Counted from the first letter of the stretch, positions 9,124 through 18,605 are shown. The stretch: 64,000 bases of DNA from Opitutia bacterium (GCA_003569245.1 BGOM01000019.1:211977-275976), one strand, 5' to 3'. The notes: generated from the sequence alone by a model not told the origin. Program-made: numbers and translations.

Positions 9124-10389
9124 ATGCGTACCGTCCGCCTAGCCATCGTCCTCCTGACCGGATTTTCGTTTCCCTGCGGCGCGGCCGAGGAACCGCGGCG
9201 CGATTTCTCGATCCCGCAGGTGGACCTGATGAAGGAGGACAAGCTCTTCACCACGGTGGAGCGCCGAAAGACCTACCTCGGCCACCCGTCGACGGTGCTG
9301 TTCCGCGACGGCAAGACCTTGCTCGTGGCCTACCCGGACGGCCACGGCCGCGGCAACCTGATCTTCCGCCGCAGCGTCGACGCCGGCCAGACCTGGGTCG
9401 CGTTGCCCCCGTCGGGTCAGCGCGTCATGGAGACGCCCGTGCTCTACCGGCTGGACCTGCCGGCCGGCCGCGAGCGCGTGCTGATGGTCACCTGCCAGCC
9501 GCGCGCCAACATCCTGGAGTGGATGTGGAGCGACGACCGCGGCGACACCTGGTCGGGACGCCAGCAATGGAAACTCGAAGGCCCGAAGGGCATCATCGTC
9601 GCCCTGGCCTCGCTCTGGCCGGTGCCCGGCAAGCAACCCTCCTGGCGCGGGGTCTTCCACGACTTCGCCTTCGATAACTGGACGGTGGACCTGAAGGTCG
9701 AGTCCGCGCTGACCGGCCCGCCGACCCTGCGGTTCGAGAACCTGCGACGCATCGACTACGCGACGCCCGCCGGCCGGGCCGCCGCCAACCGCGCCGGACT
9801 TTGCGAGGCGGGGCTCGTGACCCGGCCCGACGGCCAGCGGATCGCCCTGCTCTTCCGCCCCGAGAAACGGGTGACGAACTCGATGGTGGCTTTCTCCGAC
9901 GACGCGGGCCTCACCTGGACGGACCCGCGCGAGCTTCCCGGCGCGCTGACCGGTCATCGGCACGAATCGGTGAACCTCGCCGACGGGCGGACGCTGGTCT
10001 TCATGCGCGACTTCAGCCCCTTGCACGTCGGCAACCCGACGCACGGCGACTGGGTCGCGTGGATGGGCACGTTCGCCGACCTCGAGGCCGGGCGCGAAGG
10101 CCAGTACCGCGTCCGCCTCCGGCGCAACTACGGCAACTCGACGAACAACAACATCGGCGATTGCGGCTACACCGGCGTGGAGTTGCTGCCCAACGGGCAG
10201 GTGCTCGCGGTCACCTACGGCCACTGGATTCTCGCCCCCGACTCGACCCACCCGAATCACCCCGACGGCCGCGGGCTGCCTCCGTTCATCCTGCAGGCCA
10301 GACTGGACCCGAAGCAGCTGGACACCTGGTCGAAGGAACCGGCCCGCCTGACCAAACCGGCGGCAGCGCGCCCCCCGGAAGGAAAGTAA
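9124..10389 (+). CDS. Secreted sialidase-like BNR/Asp-box protein
   Basis: A 421-residue protein with a signal peptide (residues 1-20, cleavage near CGAAEE). At least three Asp boxes of the form SxDxGxTW are visible: SVDAGQTW near residue 83, SDDRGDTW near 137 and SDDAGLTW near 260. This marks a six-bladed sialidase-fold propeller. An Arg-rich FRRSVDAG and the late YGHW segment are also typical of exo-alpha-sialidase-like proteins. I cannot identify the complete Arg triad and Tyr/Glu nucleophile pair with certainty, so substrate specificity for sialic acid is not claimed. The ATG at 9124 was chosen because it places the signal peptide at the N-terminus. It converges on a sialate O-acetylesterase-like gene 13 bases away, which supports a glycan-related role. 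Confidence 0.82.
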   Translation: MRTVRLAIVLLTGFSFPCGAAEEPRRDFSIPQVDLMKEDKLFTTVERRKTYLGHPSTVLFRDGKTLLVAYPDGHGRGNLIFRRSVDAGQTWVALPPSGQRVMETPVLYRLDLPAGRERVLMVTCQPRANILEWMWSDDRGDTWSGRQQWKLEGPKGIIVALASLWPVPGKQPSWRGVFHDFAFDNWTVDLKVESALTGPPTLRFENLRRIDYATPAGRAAANRAGLCEAGLVTRPDGQRIALLFRPEKRVTNSMVAFSDDAGLTWTDPRELPGALTGHRHESVNLADGRTLVFMRDFSPLHVGNPTHGDWVAWMGTFADLEAGREGQYRVRLRRNYGNSTNNNIGDCGYTGVELLPNGQVLAVTYGHWILAPDSTHPNHPDGRGLPPFILQARLDPKQLDTWSKEPARLTKPAAARPPEGK

Positions 10390-10402
10390 GCGGGGCCGCG
10401 AA

Positions 10403-11269
10403 CTATTTCGCCAAGGCCGCGCCCAAGGCCTCACCGAGTTTGAGCTGACCGCCGGTGTTGAAATGGACGAGGTCGGCGATGACGCCGAAACCATCCGTCT
10501 TCACCATCCGCAGCCCCGGGACAGCGTCCGCGTGCCGGGAGGATTCGTCGGCCTCCGCCATGCGACGCCGCAGCAGGTCGCGCGCGACGAAGCGGGCGAC
10601 CGGGCCGGCGGCGGGCAGGACCTGGGCGTAGGCCAGCGGAGGTTCCGGCTTCAGGCCCAGGTCGGCGCTCAGACGCTGACGCAGCAAAGCCAAGGTCGCC
10701 GGATAACGCTGCGCGGAAACCTCGTGCTTCGCATCGGCTTCGCCCTGAACCCACGCGATGCCCTTGACCACCGGCTCCTTGCCGGCGGCGCGCAAGGCGG
10801 CGAAGGCGGCCGTGTTCACCTTCTGCCACGCGAGGTAATGCAACCCGATGTTCGGGTCGGTCGCCTCCTTGCCGGGGTAGAAGGTCGCCCGCTTCGGGCC
10901 CGGGTCGGGACCTTGCCAGCTGGCGTTGTTCCAACCGGCGTCCAGCGGCTGACCGCTGAGGTGATGCTTGATCAGGTAAACGTCGCCCTGCACGCCCGCC
11001 GCGCGGAGGCCGCGCACGAAGCCGACCTCCGGACCGAACTCCCCGGCGCGGGTCGAGAGCTTGGTCTTGCCCGGCTGCATCGGCTCGAAAGCCTTCCCGT
11101 TCCAGAAGAAAACGCCCGGCGACTCGGCCAGTTCAGCCGGCGGGAGCTCGGCGAGCTTGCCCAGACCTTGCATGTTGGATTGGCCGCCCAGGAGATAAAC
11201 GGTGACCGGGGTCCGCTCGGCGGCGCCGAGGGTCGCCCAAGCGAGGAGCAGGCAGACGAGGGAACGCAT
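10403..11269 (-). CDS. Sialate O-acetylesterase-like (SASA/DUF303) SGNH protein
   Basis: A 288-residue protein with a signal peptide (MRSLVCLLLAWATLGAAE). Block I is LLGGQSNMQG with the nucleophile Ser in the GQSN context typical of the SASA family. The GIAWVQGEADA block and the late DLVHFNTGGQ supply the other catalytic positions (Asp and His). These enzymes remove O-acetyl groups from sialic acids or from hemicellulose-type glycans. The ATG at 11269 was preferred to an upstream in-frame start because it directly precedes the signal peptide. It is convergent with the sialidase-like gene and divergent from the large fusion protein gene, so it is probably expressed alone. Confidence 0.85.
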   Translation of the reverse strand: MRSLVCLLLAWATLGAAERTPVTVYLLGGQSNMQGLGKLAELPPAELAESPGVFFWNGKAFEPMQPGKTKLSTRAGEFGPEVGFVRGLRAAGVQGDVYLIKHHLSGQPLDAGWNNASWQGPDPGPKRATFYPGKEATDPNIGLHYLAWQKVNTAAFAALRAAGKEPVVKGIAWVQGEADAKHEVSAQRYPATLALLRQRLSADLGLKPEPPLAYAQVLPAAGPVARFVARDLLRRRMAEADESSRHADAVPGLRMVKTDGFGVIADLVHFNTGGQLKLGEALGAALAK

Positions 11270-11406
11270 GGTGGCATTTAAGTCGCCCCGCACGTCCCAC
11301 CAATCGAAATCTGACCCGCCCGCCGACCGGGGAGCCGGCGCAATCGCCCGAAAATGGCGGGACCAAGCGGCAGGTCGGGCTGGATTTCGGAGCCGGAACG
11401 GCAAGG

Positions 11407-14400
11407 ATGCCAGCTCCCATGCGCCCGCTTTCCCGAATGCTCGCCCTGCTCTGCGCGACGAGCTTATTGAACGCCCAGCCCGCTCCCCGCGGCACCGAGC
11501 TGCTCACGACCCGTGAGGCCAAGGCCAACGCGGCGAACTGGCCCGACCACAGCAAGGGCTCCCCGACGCCGCACGCGCCCGCGGAGCTTCCGCCGCTCGC
11601 GACCGCCACCCGCTCCCAGGCGGCGACCGCGCCCGTTCCCGGCGAACGCGTGGTCTTCATCGGCAACGGCTTCGCGGAACGCGACACCTACTACGGTCGC
11701 CTCGAGACCGAGCTGCACCTCCGCTTCCCGGACCAGGCCCTGATCGTCCGGAACATGGGCCGGTCGGGCGACACGCCGGCCTTCCGCCCGCATCCGGCGC
11801 GGCCCAGCCAGTGGGCGTTCCCGGGCGCGGAGAAGTTCCATCCGGAATATGCGCAACATAACGGCAAAGGCTTCTTCCCCACCCCGGACCAATGGCTGTT
11901 CCACCTGAAGGCCGACACGATCGTCGCGTTCTTCGGCTACAACGAATCCTTCGACGGCGCCGGGCGGGCCGCGAACTACGAGGCGGAGGTCGACGCCTTC
12001 GTCGTGCATACGCTGACCAAAGCCTACAACGGGAAGACGGCCCCCCGCCTCGTCCTGGTATCGCCCATCGCCTTCGAGGACCTTTCGGCCAAGCGCGACC
12101 TCCCGGACGGTAAGCGCGAGAACGCCAACCTGGAGCTCTACGCCGCGGCCATGGAGCGCGTCGCCAAGAAACACGGCCTGACCTACGTCGACCTCTTCCA
12201 CCCCACCCTCGCGGCCTACCGCCAGGCCAAGGCTGCCTACACGATCAACGGCTTCGCCCCGACGGACTTCGGCTACCGGGAACTGGCCAAGCTGCTCGCC
12301 GACGGGCTTTACGGGTCCGCGCCCCGTACCCCGCAGGCCGACGAAGCCCTCGTCAACGCGGCCGTGAAGATGAAGGACTATTTCTGGAACACCGACTACG
12401 CGATCATCAACGGGGTGCACACACACGGCCAGCGCTACAACCCCTTCGGTCCGCAGAACTACCCGGCCGAGGTGGCGAAGTCTCGCCAGCTGGCCGCGTT
12501 GCGCGACACGCTGATCCACGATCTCGCCCAAGGTAAGCGTCGCGACCTGACCGTCGACGACCGCGGGACGGCCGCGCTCCCGCCGGTGCCGTCGAACTTC
12601 AAGCCGGACATGAAGAACGGCAACCCGACCGAGTTCCTGTCGGGCGAGGCCGCGATCGCTAAGATGAAGGTGGCGCCCGGCTACAAGGTCGAGCTCTTCG
12701 CGTCGGAGGAGAAGTTCCCCGACCTGAAGAAGCCGGTGCAGATGTCCTTCGACGACCGCGGCCGCCTCTGGGTCGCCACGACCCCGACCTACCCGCACTA
12801 CCGCCCGGGGGACGCCCTGCCGAACGACAAGCTGATCATCCTCGAGGACACCGATGGCGACGGCAAGGCCGACAAGCAATCGGTCTTCGCCGACCACCTG
12901 CACCTGCCGATCGGCTTCGAGCTCGCCCCCGAGGGCGTCTACGTCTCGCAGGAGCCGAACCTCGCCCTGCTCATCGACGACGACCGGGACGGCAAGGCCG
13001 ACCGAACGGAGCTGATCCTCCACGGCTTCGACTCGCACGACTCCCACCACGCGATCTCCGCCTACTGCGCCGACGCGTCGGGCGCCTTCTACCTGCTGGA
13101 AGGCCGCTTCCTCCACAGCCAGGTCGAGACACCCTACGGGCCGCGGCGCTGCAACGACGGCGGCGCCTGGCGCTTCGACCCGAAGTCCTACCGCCTCGAG
13201 CGCCTGCAGGTCGACGTCTCCAACCCGTGGGGTTTCTCGTTCGATACCTGGGAGCAACCGTTCCTCTCCGACGCCTCCCCGGGCGAGAACTGGTGGGCGC
13301 TGCCGTTCGCGGCGAAGATGCCCTACGGGATCGAGCAGGTGAAGGTCGAGCAGTTCGTCCCGAAGCGCTCCCGCCCGAGCTCGGGCGCCGAGTTCGTGTC
13401 CTCGCGCCACTTCCCCGACGCGAACCAAGGCGACTTCATGACGTGCAATACGATCGGCTTCCTGGGGATCAGTTTCGGTAAAAAACAAGACGACGGGGCG
13501 GGCTTCGTCGGCCGGGCCAACGGCGACCTGCTGAGTTCCACCGATGGCAACTTCCGCCCGGTGGATCTCGAGTTCGCGCCGGACGGGTCGCTCTATTTCC
13601 TGGATTGGCACAACCCGCTGATCGGGCACATGCAGCATAACGCGCGCGACCCGAACCGCGACCACGAGCACGGCCGCATCTACCGTGTCACCTACCCCGG
13701 ACGGCCGCTGGTCAAGCCGGCCAAGATCGCCGGCGCCACCGTGGCCGAGCTGCTCGAGAACCTGAAGGAACCCGAATACCGCACGCGCTACCGCACCCGT
13801 CGCGAGCTGCGCGGCCGTCCGGCCACCGAGGTGCTCCCCGCGGTCAAGGCGTGGGTCGCCCAGCTCGACCCGCAGGACCCGGCCTACGAGCACCACCTCT
13901 GCGAGGCCCTTTGGGCGACCTGGGCGCAGAACCAGCCCGACGGCGAACTCATCCGTCGCTTGCTCAAGGCCAGGCAGTTCGAGGCCCGCGCCGCGGCCGC
14001 GGATGTCGTCCGGCATGCTTTCCGTCAGTTCCCAGACCACGTCGCCCTGCTGAACCAGGCGGTGCGCGACGAGCACCCGCGCGTGCGCCTGACGGCGATC
14101 GTGGCCGCGACCTGGCTGGACAACGCCGATGGCGCCAAGGTCGCGCTCGAGGCCTTCCGCAAACCGGTCGATCGGTGGCTGGCCCCCGTCCTGCACTACG
14201 CCCTGACCTACACGCTCAAGGATGACGTGGCCGCGCTGCAGGCCGCGGGAGCGCTGGACCTCGCCGACAACCCCGCCGCGGCCGAATACCTCGCGGGCAA
14301 ATCCAAGCTCGGCCAGCCGATCGCGGAGACGGGCCCGAAGCCTGTCCGCAAGCTCACCGCCGCCGAAGAGAAGGTCTACCAGCTCGGCCGCGAAGTCTAC

Positions 14401-14799
14401 TTCCGCGACGCGCATTGCGCGACCTGTCACCAGGCCGACGGCAAGGGCATCGCCAACGTCTACCCACCCCTCCTGCGCAGCGACTGGCTCGCGGACGACG
14501 AGCGGGCGATCAAGATCGTGCTCAAGGGACTCTGGGGGCCGATCACGGTCAGCGGCCAGTCCTTCGACCCGGCCAAAGGCGTGCCGCCCATGATGGGCTT
14601 CGGCGGGATGCTCAACGATCAGGAAGCCGCCGCCGTGCTTAGCTTCGTACGCCTTTCCTTCGGCAACAGCGGCAAGGTCATCACGCCCGCGCAGGTCGCG
14701 AAGGTCCGCGCCGCCACCCAGGAACGCGTCAACTTCTACACCGCCGAGGAGATCCTCAAGGAACACCCGCTGAAGCCAGCGGCCCCGGCCAAGAAATAG
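11407..14799 (+). CDS. Large secreted fusion: SGNH domain, PVC-type dehydrogenase propeller, HEAT-like region, cytochrome c
   Basis: An 1130-residue protein with a signal peptide; the alternative start at 11419 (MRPLSRML) fits it better. Residues about 75-310 form an SGNH-like domain (VVFIGNGFAERD, AFFGYNESFDG, VDLFHPT). Residues about 420-780 resemble the PVC membrane-bound dehydrogenase propeller, with GYKVELFAS, DDRGRLWVATTPTYPH and two calcium-type loops (DTDGDGKAD, DDDRDGKAD). An alpha-helical HEAT-like region follows at about 780-970. A class I cytochrome c ends the protein: haem motif CATCH at residues 1004-1008 and candidate axial Met in MMGFGGML. The module order matches Planctomycetota/Verrucomicrobiota proteins of unknown substrate. 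Periplasmic or surface oxidation of a sugar or glycan coupled to electron transfer is inferred. Confidence 0.88.
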   Translation: MPAPMRPLSRMLALLCATSLLNAQPAPRGTELLTTREAKANAANWPDHSKGSPTPHAPAELPPLATATRSQAATAPVPGERVVFIGNGFAERDTYYGRLETELHLRFPDQALIVRNMGRSGDTPAFRPHPARPSQWAFPGAEKFHPEYAQHNGKGFFPTPDQWLFHLKADTIVAFFGYNESFDGAGRAANYEAEVDAFVVHTLTKAYNGKTAPRLVLVSPIAFEDLSAKRDLPDGKRENANLELYAAAMERVAKKHGLTYVDLFHPTLAAYRQAKAAYTINGFAPTDFGYRELAKLLADGLYGSAPRTPQADEALVNAAVKMKDYFWNTDYAIINGVHTHGQRYNPFGPQNYPAEVAKSRQLAALRDTLIHDLAQGKRRDLTVDDRGTAALPPVPSNFKPDMKNGNPTEFLSGEAAIAKMKVAPGYKVELFASEEKFPDLKKPVQMSFDDRGRLWVATTPTYPHYRPGDALPNDKLIILEDTDGDGKADKQSVFADHLHLPIGFELAPEGVYVSQEPNLALLIDDDRDGKADRTELILHGFDSHDSHHAISAYCADASGAFYLLEGRFLHSQVETPYGPRRCNDGGAWRFDPKSYRLERLQVDVSNPWGFSFDTWEQPFLSDASPGENWWALPFAAKMPYGIEQVKVEQFVPKRSRPSSGAEFVSSRHFPDANQGDFMTCNTIGFLGISFGKKQDDGAGFVGRANGDLLSSTDGNFRPVDLEFAPDGSLYFLDWHNPLIGHMQHNARDPNRDHEHGRIYRVTYPGRPLVKPAKIAGATVAELLENLKEPEYRTRYRTRRELRGRPATEVLPAVKAWVAQLDPQDPAYEHHLCEALWATWAQNQPDGELIRRLLKARQFEARAAAADVVRHAFRQFPDHVALLNQAVRDEHPRVRLTAIVAATWLDNADGAKVALEAFRKPVDRWLAPVLHYALTYTLKDDVAALQAAGALDLADNPAAAEYLAGKSKLGQPIAETGPKPVRKLTAAEEKVYQLGREVYFRDAHCATCHQADGKGIANVYPPLLRSDWLADDERAIKIVLKGLWGPITVSGQSFDPAKGVPPMMGFGGMLNDQEAAAVLSFVRLSFGNSGKVITPAQVAKVRAATQERVNFYTAEEILKEHPLKPAAPAKK

Positions 14800-15012
14800 G
14801 CGATCGCCCTTTGGTGACGTGAAACTTTCCGGCCGCACCCCGGCGGGAGATAGGGCCGCGCCCCCTGCGCCGCAGCGGATACGGAGAACCGGAGGAACCG
14901 GAATCGTGCCAGGCGGGTTGGCCCAAGCCAAAACCCCGCAGGACGGGAGAAGTTGTCGGGGAGCATCGTTTTTTGACACATCGGCAGGCTGACTTCGTCG
15001 TGAACCCATCCT

Positions 15013-16071
15013 ATGGTTCCGCCCATGCAGCAACGCTTGCTATTCGCGGTCGCCTGGCTCGCCGCAACCCTCGCCGCTGGCGCCGAACGTGGGCCGACCG
15101 GCGGGTTGCCGGATACGGGCCAGACCACGCGTTACACCAAGTCGTTCGGGGAAGACTCCGACTTCACGGGGTCATCCCCTGCCTATCAGGACAACAAGGA
15201 TGGCACGGTGACCGACCTCGTGACCGGCTTGGTCTGGCAGAGGGTGGACGGCGGCGAGATGACCTGGGAGAAGGCCAAGGAATACGCGAAGTCGCTGCGC
15301 CTCGCCGGCAAACAGGACTGGCGGCTGCCCAACAGCAACGAACTGCTGAGCCTCATGAACCACGGTCTCCATGGGCCGGCGATGGACACCACCGTGTTCC
15401 CGCACCTGGAAGCACGCTACTGGTGGACGGGCACGGCCAAGGTCGACGACCCGTCCAAAGTCTGGCTGGTCAACACGGGCGGCGGCATCGGCGCCCACGC
15501 GAAGACCGAAACCATCAGCGCCGGGGGCGACCGTCCCGTGCATATCCGCTGCGTCCGCGGCACCTCGCGCCTAGGCTCCGGGCCGACCCTCAAGGACAAC
15601 GGCGACGGCACGGTCACCGACCAGCGCACCGGCCTGGTCTGGCAGAAGGTCGGCCCAGCCAGACGCGGCACGTGGGAGGAGGCGTTGCGCGCCTGCTCCG
15701 AACTCGACCTCGCGGGACGCAAGGACTGGCGGCTACCCAACATCAAGGAGCTGCGGTCGCTGAGCGACGATGCGCTCGCCGGGCCGTCCGCCGATCGAAA
15801 ATTCCTCCCGGGGATGAACGCCGCCGCTTACTGGTCCTCCACCACTCAGTGCAACCGACCCGAGCGGGCTTGGTTCACCGATTTCACCTCGGGCTTGGTG
15901 ACCTACGCCGACAAGACGACGCCGCAATGGTTCCTGGCCGTACGCGGGGGCGAGCCCACGGCTGGCTCGAGGGAAAAGACCGAGCCCGATCCGAAGACGT
16001 TGGCACCCCCGGAGAAGGCCAAAGGCGGAGGCAAGGGCAAGCCGAGGGGCGACAAGAAAGGCGGCAACTGA
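15013..16071 (+). CDS. Secreted protein with two DUF1566 (Lcl C-terminal-like) domains
   Basis: A 352-residue protein (or 348 if translation starts at 15025, MQQRLLF, which gives a cleaner signal peptide). It contains two homologous DUF1566 units. Each starts with DNxDGTVTDxxTGLVWQ, continues with the LAGKQDWRLPNSNEL or LAGRKDWRLPNIKEL core, then YWWTGT or YWSSTT, and ends with a VRCVRG-like strand. DUF1566 is found in secreted proteins of many phyla and is related to C-type-lectin-like folds; its ligand is unknown. The last 40 residues are very rich in Lys, Gly and Pro and look disordered. It stands alone after a 213-base gap in which I see no clear promoter. Confidence 0.85.
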   Translation: MVPPMQQRLLFAVAWLAATLAAGAERGPTGGLPDTGQTTRYTKSFGEDSDFTGSSPAYQDNKDGTVTDLVTGLVWQRVDGGEMTWEKAKEYAKSLRLAGKQDWRLPNSNELLSLMNHGLHGPAMDTTVFPHLEARYWWTGTAKVDDPSKVWLVNTGGGIGAHAKTETISAGGDRPVHIRCVRGTSRLGSGPTLKDNGDGTVTDQRTGLVWQKVGPARRGTWEEALRACSELDLAGRKDWRLPNIKELRSLSDDALAGPSADRKFLPGMNAAAYWSSTTQCNRPERAWFTDFTSGLVTYADKTTPQWFLAVRGGEPTAGSREKTEPDPKTLAPPEKAKGGGKGKPRGDKKGGN

Positions 16072-16153
16072 AGCACCTTCCCGCTTCACGCCCAGTGTCC
16101 GTAAAAAAGCTTCGGACTGCCTGGAAGCAAGGGCATGGATGCGCAGCCTCATC

Positions 16154-16250
16154 AAAGGGGTCAGGCCGTTCGTGCCGGAGGGCGTTAGTTTAGAGGCCCA
16201 TTTTTGCCTTTTAAACTAACAGGGGGTACGACGAACGGCCTGACCCCTTT
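16154..16250 (+). repeat. Nested palindromic element (REP/MITE-like)
   Basis: Perfect 20-base outer arms (16154-16173, starting AAAGGGGTCAGG, and its inverse 16231-16250) enclose a second inverted pair, GTTAGTTTA (16184-16192) and TAAACTAAC (16212-16220). The AAAGGGGTCAGG terminal motif is characteristic of elements mobilised by REP-associated or IS200-type Y1 transposases. No transposase gene lies inside. It may also act as a transcription terminator after the DUF1566 gene. Confidence 0.75.
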
Positions 16251-16331
16251 TTCGAGGAACGGCCCTAGGCACGTCTAGGGGAAACCCTTGATGACGCCCA
16301 CCGGATGCCTATCCCTGAGGCACCCCCGACC

Positions 16332-17198
16332 ATGCCTCGCCTACCGACGCTCGCCTTTTCCCTCTGCCTGCTGACCTGCCTCGGTCGGGCCGAGGAAGCC
16401 AAACCCGAGCCCACCGTCCCCGGCGTGGTCGTCACGCTCTGGCCGAAGGGCGGGATGCCCGGCCAACCGGTGGCCGGCCCTGAGCGCACCCTGCCCGCCC
16501 GCGGGGATCACGTCGTGCGGCTGACCGACGTCTCCGAACCGTCCTTCACCGTGTACAAAGCCGCGGCGACCAAGCCGACGCCCGCGGTGATCATCTGCCC
16601 CGGCGGCGGCTACGGAGGTCTGGCGTACAACAAGGAAGGCACCGAGGTCGCGGCCTGGCTCAACACCCTCGGTGTCACCGGCGTCGTCCTCAAATACCGC
16701 GTGCCCAAGAACCAGGAAGGCGCCTACCAGGACATCCAGCGGGCGATCCGGATCGTCCGCCAGCGCGCCCCCGAATGGAACCTCTCCCCCGATCGCATCG
16801 GCGCGATGGGCTTCTCCGCCGGCGGCCACCTCGCCGCGCGCCTCAGCACGCTCGGCGGCCCCGCCACCTACGCGCGGATCGACGAGGCCGACGACCAACC
16901 GCTGCGGCCGGACTTCGCGCTGCTCGTCTACCCGGCCTACCTCGACCAAGGCCTGGCGAAACTCGTCGACGCGAAGACCGCACCGACGTTCATCGCGCAC
17001 GCCGAGGACGACAAGGGCTTCATCAAGGGGAGCAAGCTCTACCATGAGGCCCTCGTGACCGCCAAGGTCCCGAACGACTTCTTCCGGGTCGCCACCGGCG
17101 GCCACGGTCATGGCCTCCGCTCCGAAAAGGAGATCAAGGCCTGGCCGGAAAAAGGCGAAGCCTGGCTCCGCCGGATCGGCGTGCTGGCTCCGCGCTGA
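16332..17198 (+). CDS. Secreted alpha/beta-hydrolase (esterase/lipase, acetyl-xylan-esterase-like)
   Basis: A 288-residue protein with a signal peptide (MPRLPTLAFSLCLLTCLGRAEE). The oxyanion segment is VIICPGGGYGGLAYNKEG and the nucleophile elbow is MGFSAGGHLAAR. The late acid and His are in IAHAEDDKG and GGHGHGLR. This organisation is that of the BD-FAE/acetyl-xylan-esterase-like group, which includes many carbohydrate esterases of polysaccharide-degrading bacteria. The ATG at 16332 was chosen over one at 16305 because it starts the signal peptide directly. A role in deacetylating hemicellulose is inferred. The GH10 xylanase further along the window is not in the same operon. Confidence 0.87.
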   Translation: MPRLPTLAFSLCLLTCLGRAEEAKPEPTVPGVVVTLWPKGGMPGQPVAGPERTLPARGDHVVRLTDVSEPSFTVYKAAATKPTPAVIICPGGGYGGLAYNKEGTEVAAWLNTLGVTGVVLKYRVPKNQEGAYQDIQRAIRIVRQRAPEWNLSPDRIGAMGFSAGGHLAARLSTLGGPATYARIDEADDQPLRPDFALLVYPAYLDQGLAKLVDAKTAPTFIAHAEDDKGFIKGSKLYHEALVTAKVPNDFFRVATGGHGHGLRSEKEIKAWPEKGEAWLRRIGVLAPR

Positions 17199-17225
17199 CG
17201 CGCGCCGCGCCCGGTCCGGCGACGT

Positions 17226-18605
17226 TCAGCGCAGTTCCTCCGCGATCGCGGCGCGGTAATCAGCCAAGGCGAGGAAGTAATCGGAGACGCTGGACAGCTC
17301 GGCGAAGCGCGCCTCCAGCGCCGCCTGCTCGCGGAGCTGCAACGCCAACAGATCGCCCGCCCCCTGCCGGAAGCGCGTCTGCTCGGCCGCGACCAGGACA
17401 TCGGCGAGCTCGACGTTGCGCCGGGCGAGGCCCAGCTGTTCGTGCGCGGCCTGCAAGGCGGACCAGCCGTCGCGGACCTCGACGCGGATGCGGTCGCGCA
17501 CGAAGTTCAGGTCCTGGTCGAGCCGGCGGAGTTCGGCATCGGCGGCCTGCCGGCGACCCAAGGCCTCGTTTCGCTGCAGGGGCAGGCGCATCTCGAGGCC
17601 GGCCCGGGTCTCCTCGCGGCGGATATCGGTGTACGGCCCGTTCCCTTGGCTGCGGGTCACGCCCAGCGTCAGATCCAGGTTCGGCAAGGTCGCGTTGTCG
17701 GCCAGGCGCCGGTCGACCTCGACCTTCTCGCGCACGAGCCGGATGCGTCGTAGTTCCGGTCGACGTTCGATCGCCGATTCGACGACCAGGGAGTCGCCTA
17801 CCCCGGCCGGGAGGGGCTCCGGCGAGAGCGCGGCGGGCAGGCGGTCGTTGGGCGGGAGGATGGGCTGGTCATCGGGCCCGCGGAGAAACAAGGACAGTTC
17901 GAGCGCGGCGGCCTCCCACCGGCGGCGAGACTGAGTGACAGTCAGCTGACGGCTCACGATGAGGCGCTCGTTGTCCGTCACCACGATCGGCGCCAGCATG
18001 CCCTTGTTGGCCTGCTCGGTCAGGCCGGCGGCGCGTTCCTCGGCGATACGGAGCTGCTCACGCGCGACCTTCTCCCGCTGACCGGCGATGACCCAGCCGT
18101 AATAGGCGCGGGTCGCCGCCCGGGAGATATCCAGCCGTTGGCGGTCCACGAAAGGATCGACCAGCCCGAGGTCCAGCCGGGCCTTGAGCAGGTCGGCCCG
18201 CGGCCGGTCGATGAAGCCGTCGCGGAGCAGGTTGAAACGCAACCCGGCCCGGAACTCGCCGTCGCGCTGCGTCCGGTCCTTATCGTAGTCCGCGAGCATG
18301 CCGCTGCTGCGGCGATACCCGGCGAAAAGATTGGCGCCCCAGAAAGGCAGCCGCTGCTCGAGGGAGACATCCCCGGTCGAGCCGTCGTAATAGCCCCGGG
18401 GCGTGACGCCGGCGCGCAAGGCGAAGCCTAGGTCGAAGGCACCCTCGCTCTGGCGGAGCCGGCCGGCGGCGATGTCCTGCTCGATCAGGGCGATGAGCAA
18501 CGGGGGGTAGCGGCCCTGCACGCTGGCGAGGACCTCGGGCAGCCGCAAGGGCTCGGCCGCGCCGGCCAGGCACGTCGTCAGGAGGAGCAGGACCCAGGAC
18601 CTCAT
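17226..18605 (-). CDS. TolC-family outer-membrane efflux protein
   Basis: A 459-residue protein with a signal peptide (MRSWVLLLLTTCLAGAAEP). It has two tandem outer-membrane-efflux-protein repeats with long Leu/Ala/Gln/Arg-rich helices, for example IAEERAAGLTEQANKGM and AELRRLDQDLNFVRDRIR, and a near-terminal VAAEQTRFRQGAGDLLALQLREQ segment. This is the trimeric beta-barrel plus periplasmic tunnel architecture. Its start overlaps the stop of the upstream HlyD-like gene by four bases (ATGA), so it is the last gene of the ABC-HlyD-TolC operon. The operon order resembles a complete type I secretion channel. No substrate gene with RTX repeats is visible next to it. Confidence 0.88.
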   Translation of the reverse strand: MRSWVLLLLTTCLAGAAEPLRLPEVLASVQGRYPPLLIALIEQDIAAGRLRQSEGAFDLGFALRAGVTPRGYYDGSTGDVSLEQRLPFWGANLFAGYRRSSGMLADYDKDRTQRDGEFRAGLRFNLLRDGFIDRPRADLLKARLDLGLVDPFVDRQRLDISRAATRAYYGWVIAGQREKVAREQLRIAEERAAGLTEQANKGMLAPIVVTDNERLIVSRQLTVTQSRRRWEAAALELSLFLRGPDDQPILPPNDRLPAALSPEPLPAGVGDSLVVESAIERRPELRRIRLVREKVEVDRRLADNATLPNLDLTLGVTRSQGNGPYTDIRREETRAGLEMRLPLQRNEALGRRQAADAELRRLDQDLNFVRDRIRVEVRDGWSALQAAHEQLGLARRNVELADVLVAAEQTRFRQGAGDLLALQLREQAALEARFAELSSVSDYFLALADYRAAIAEELR

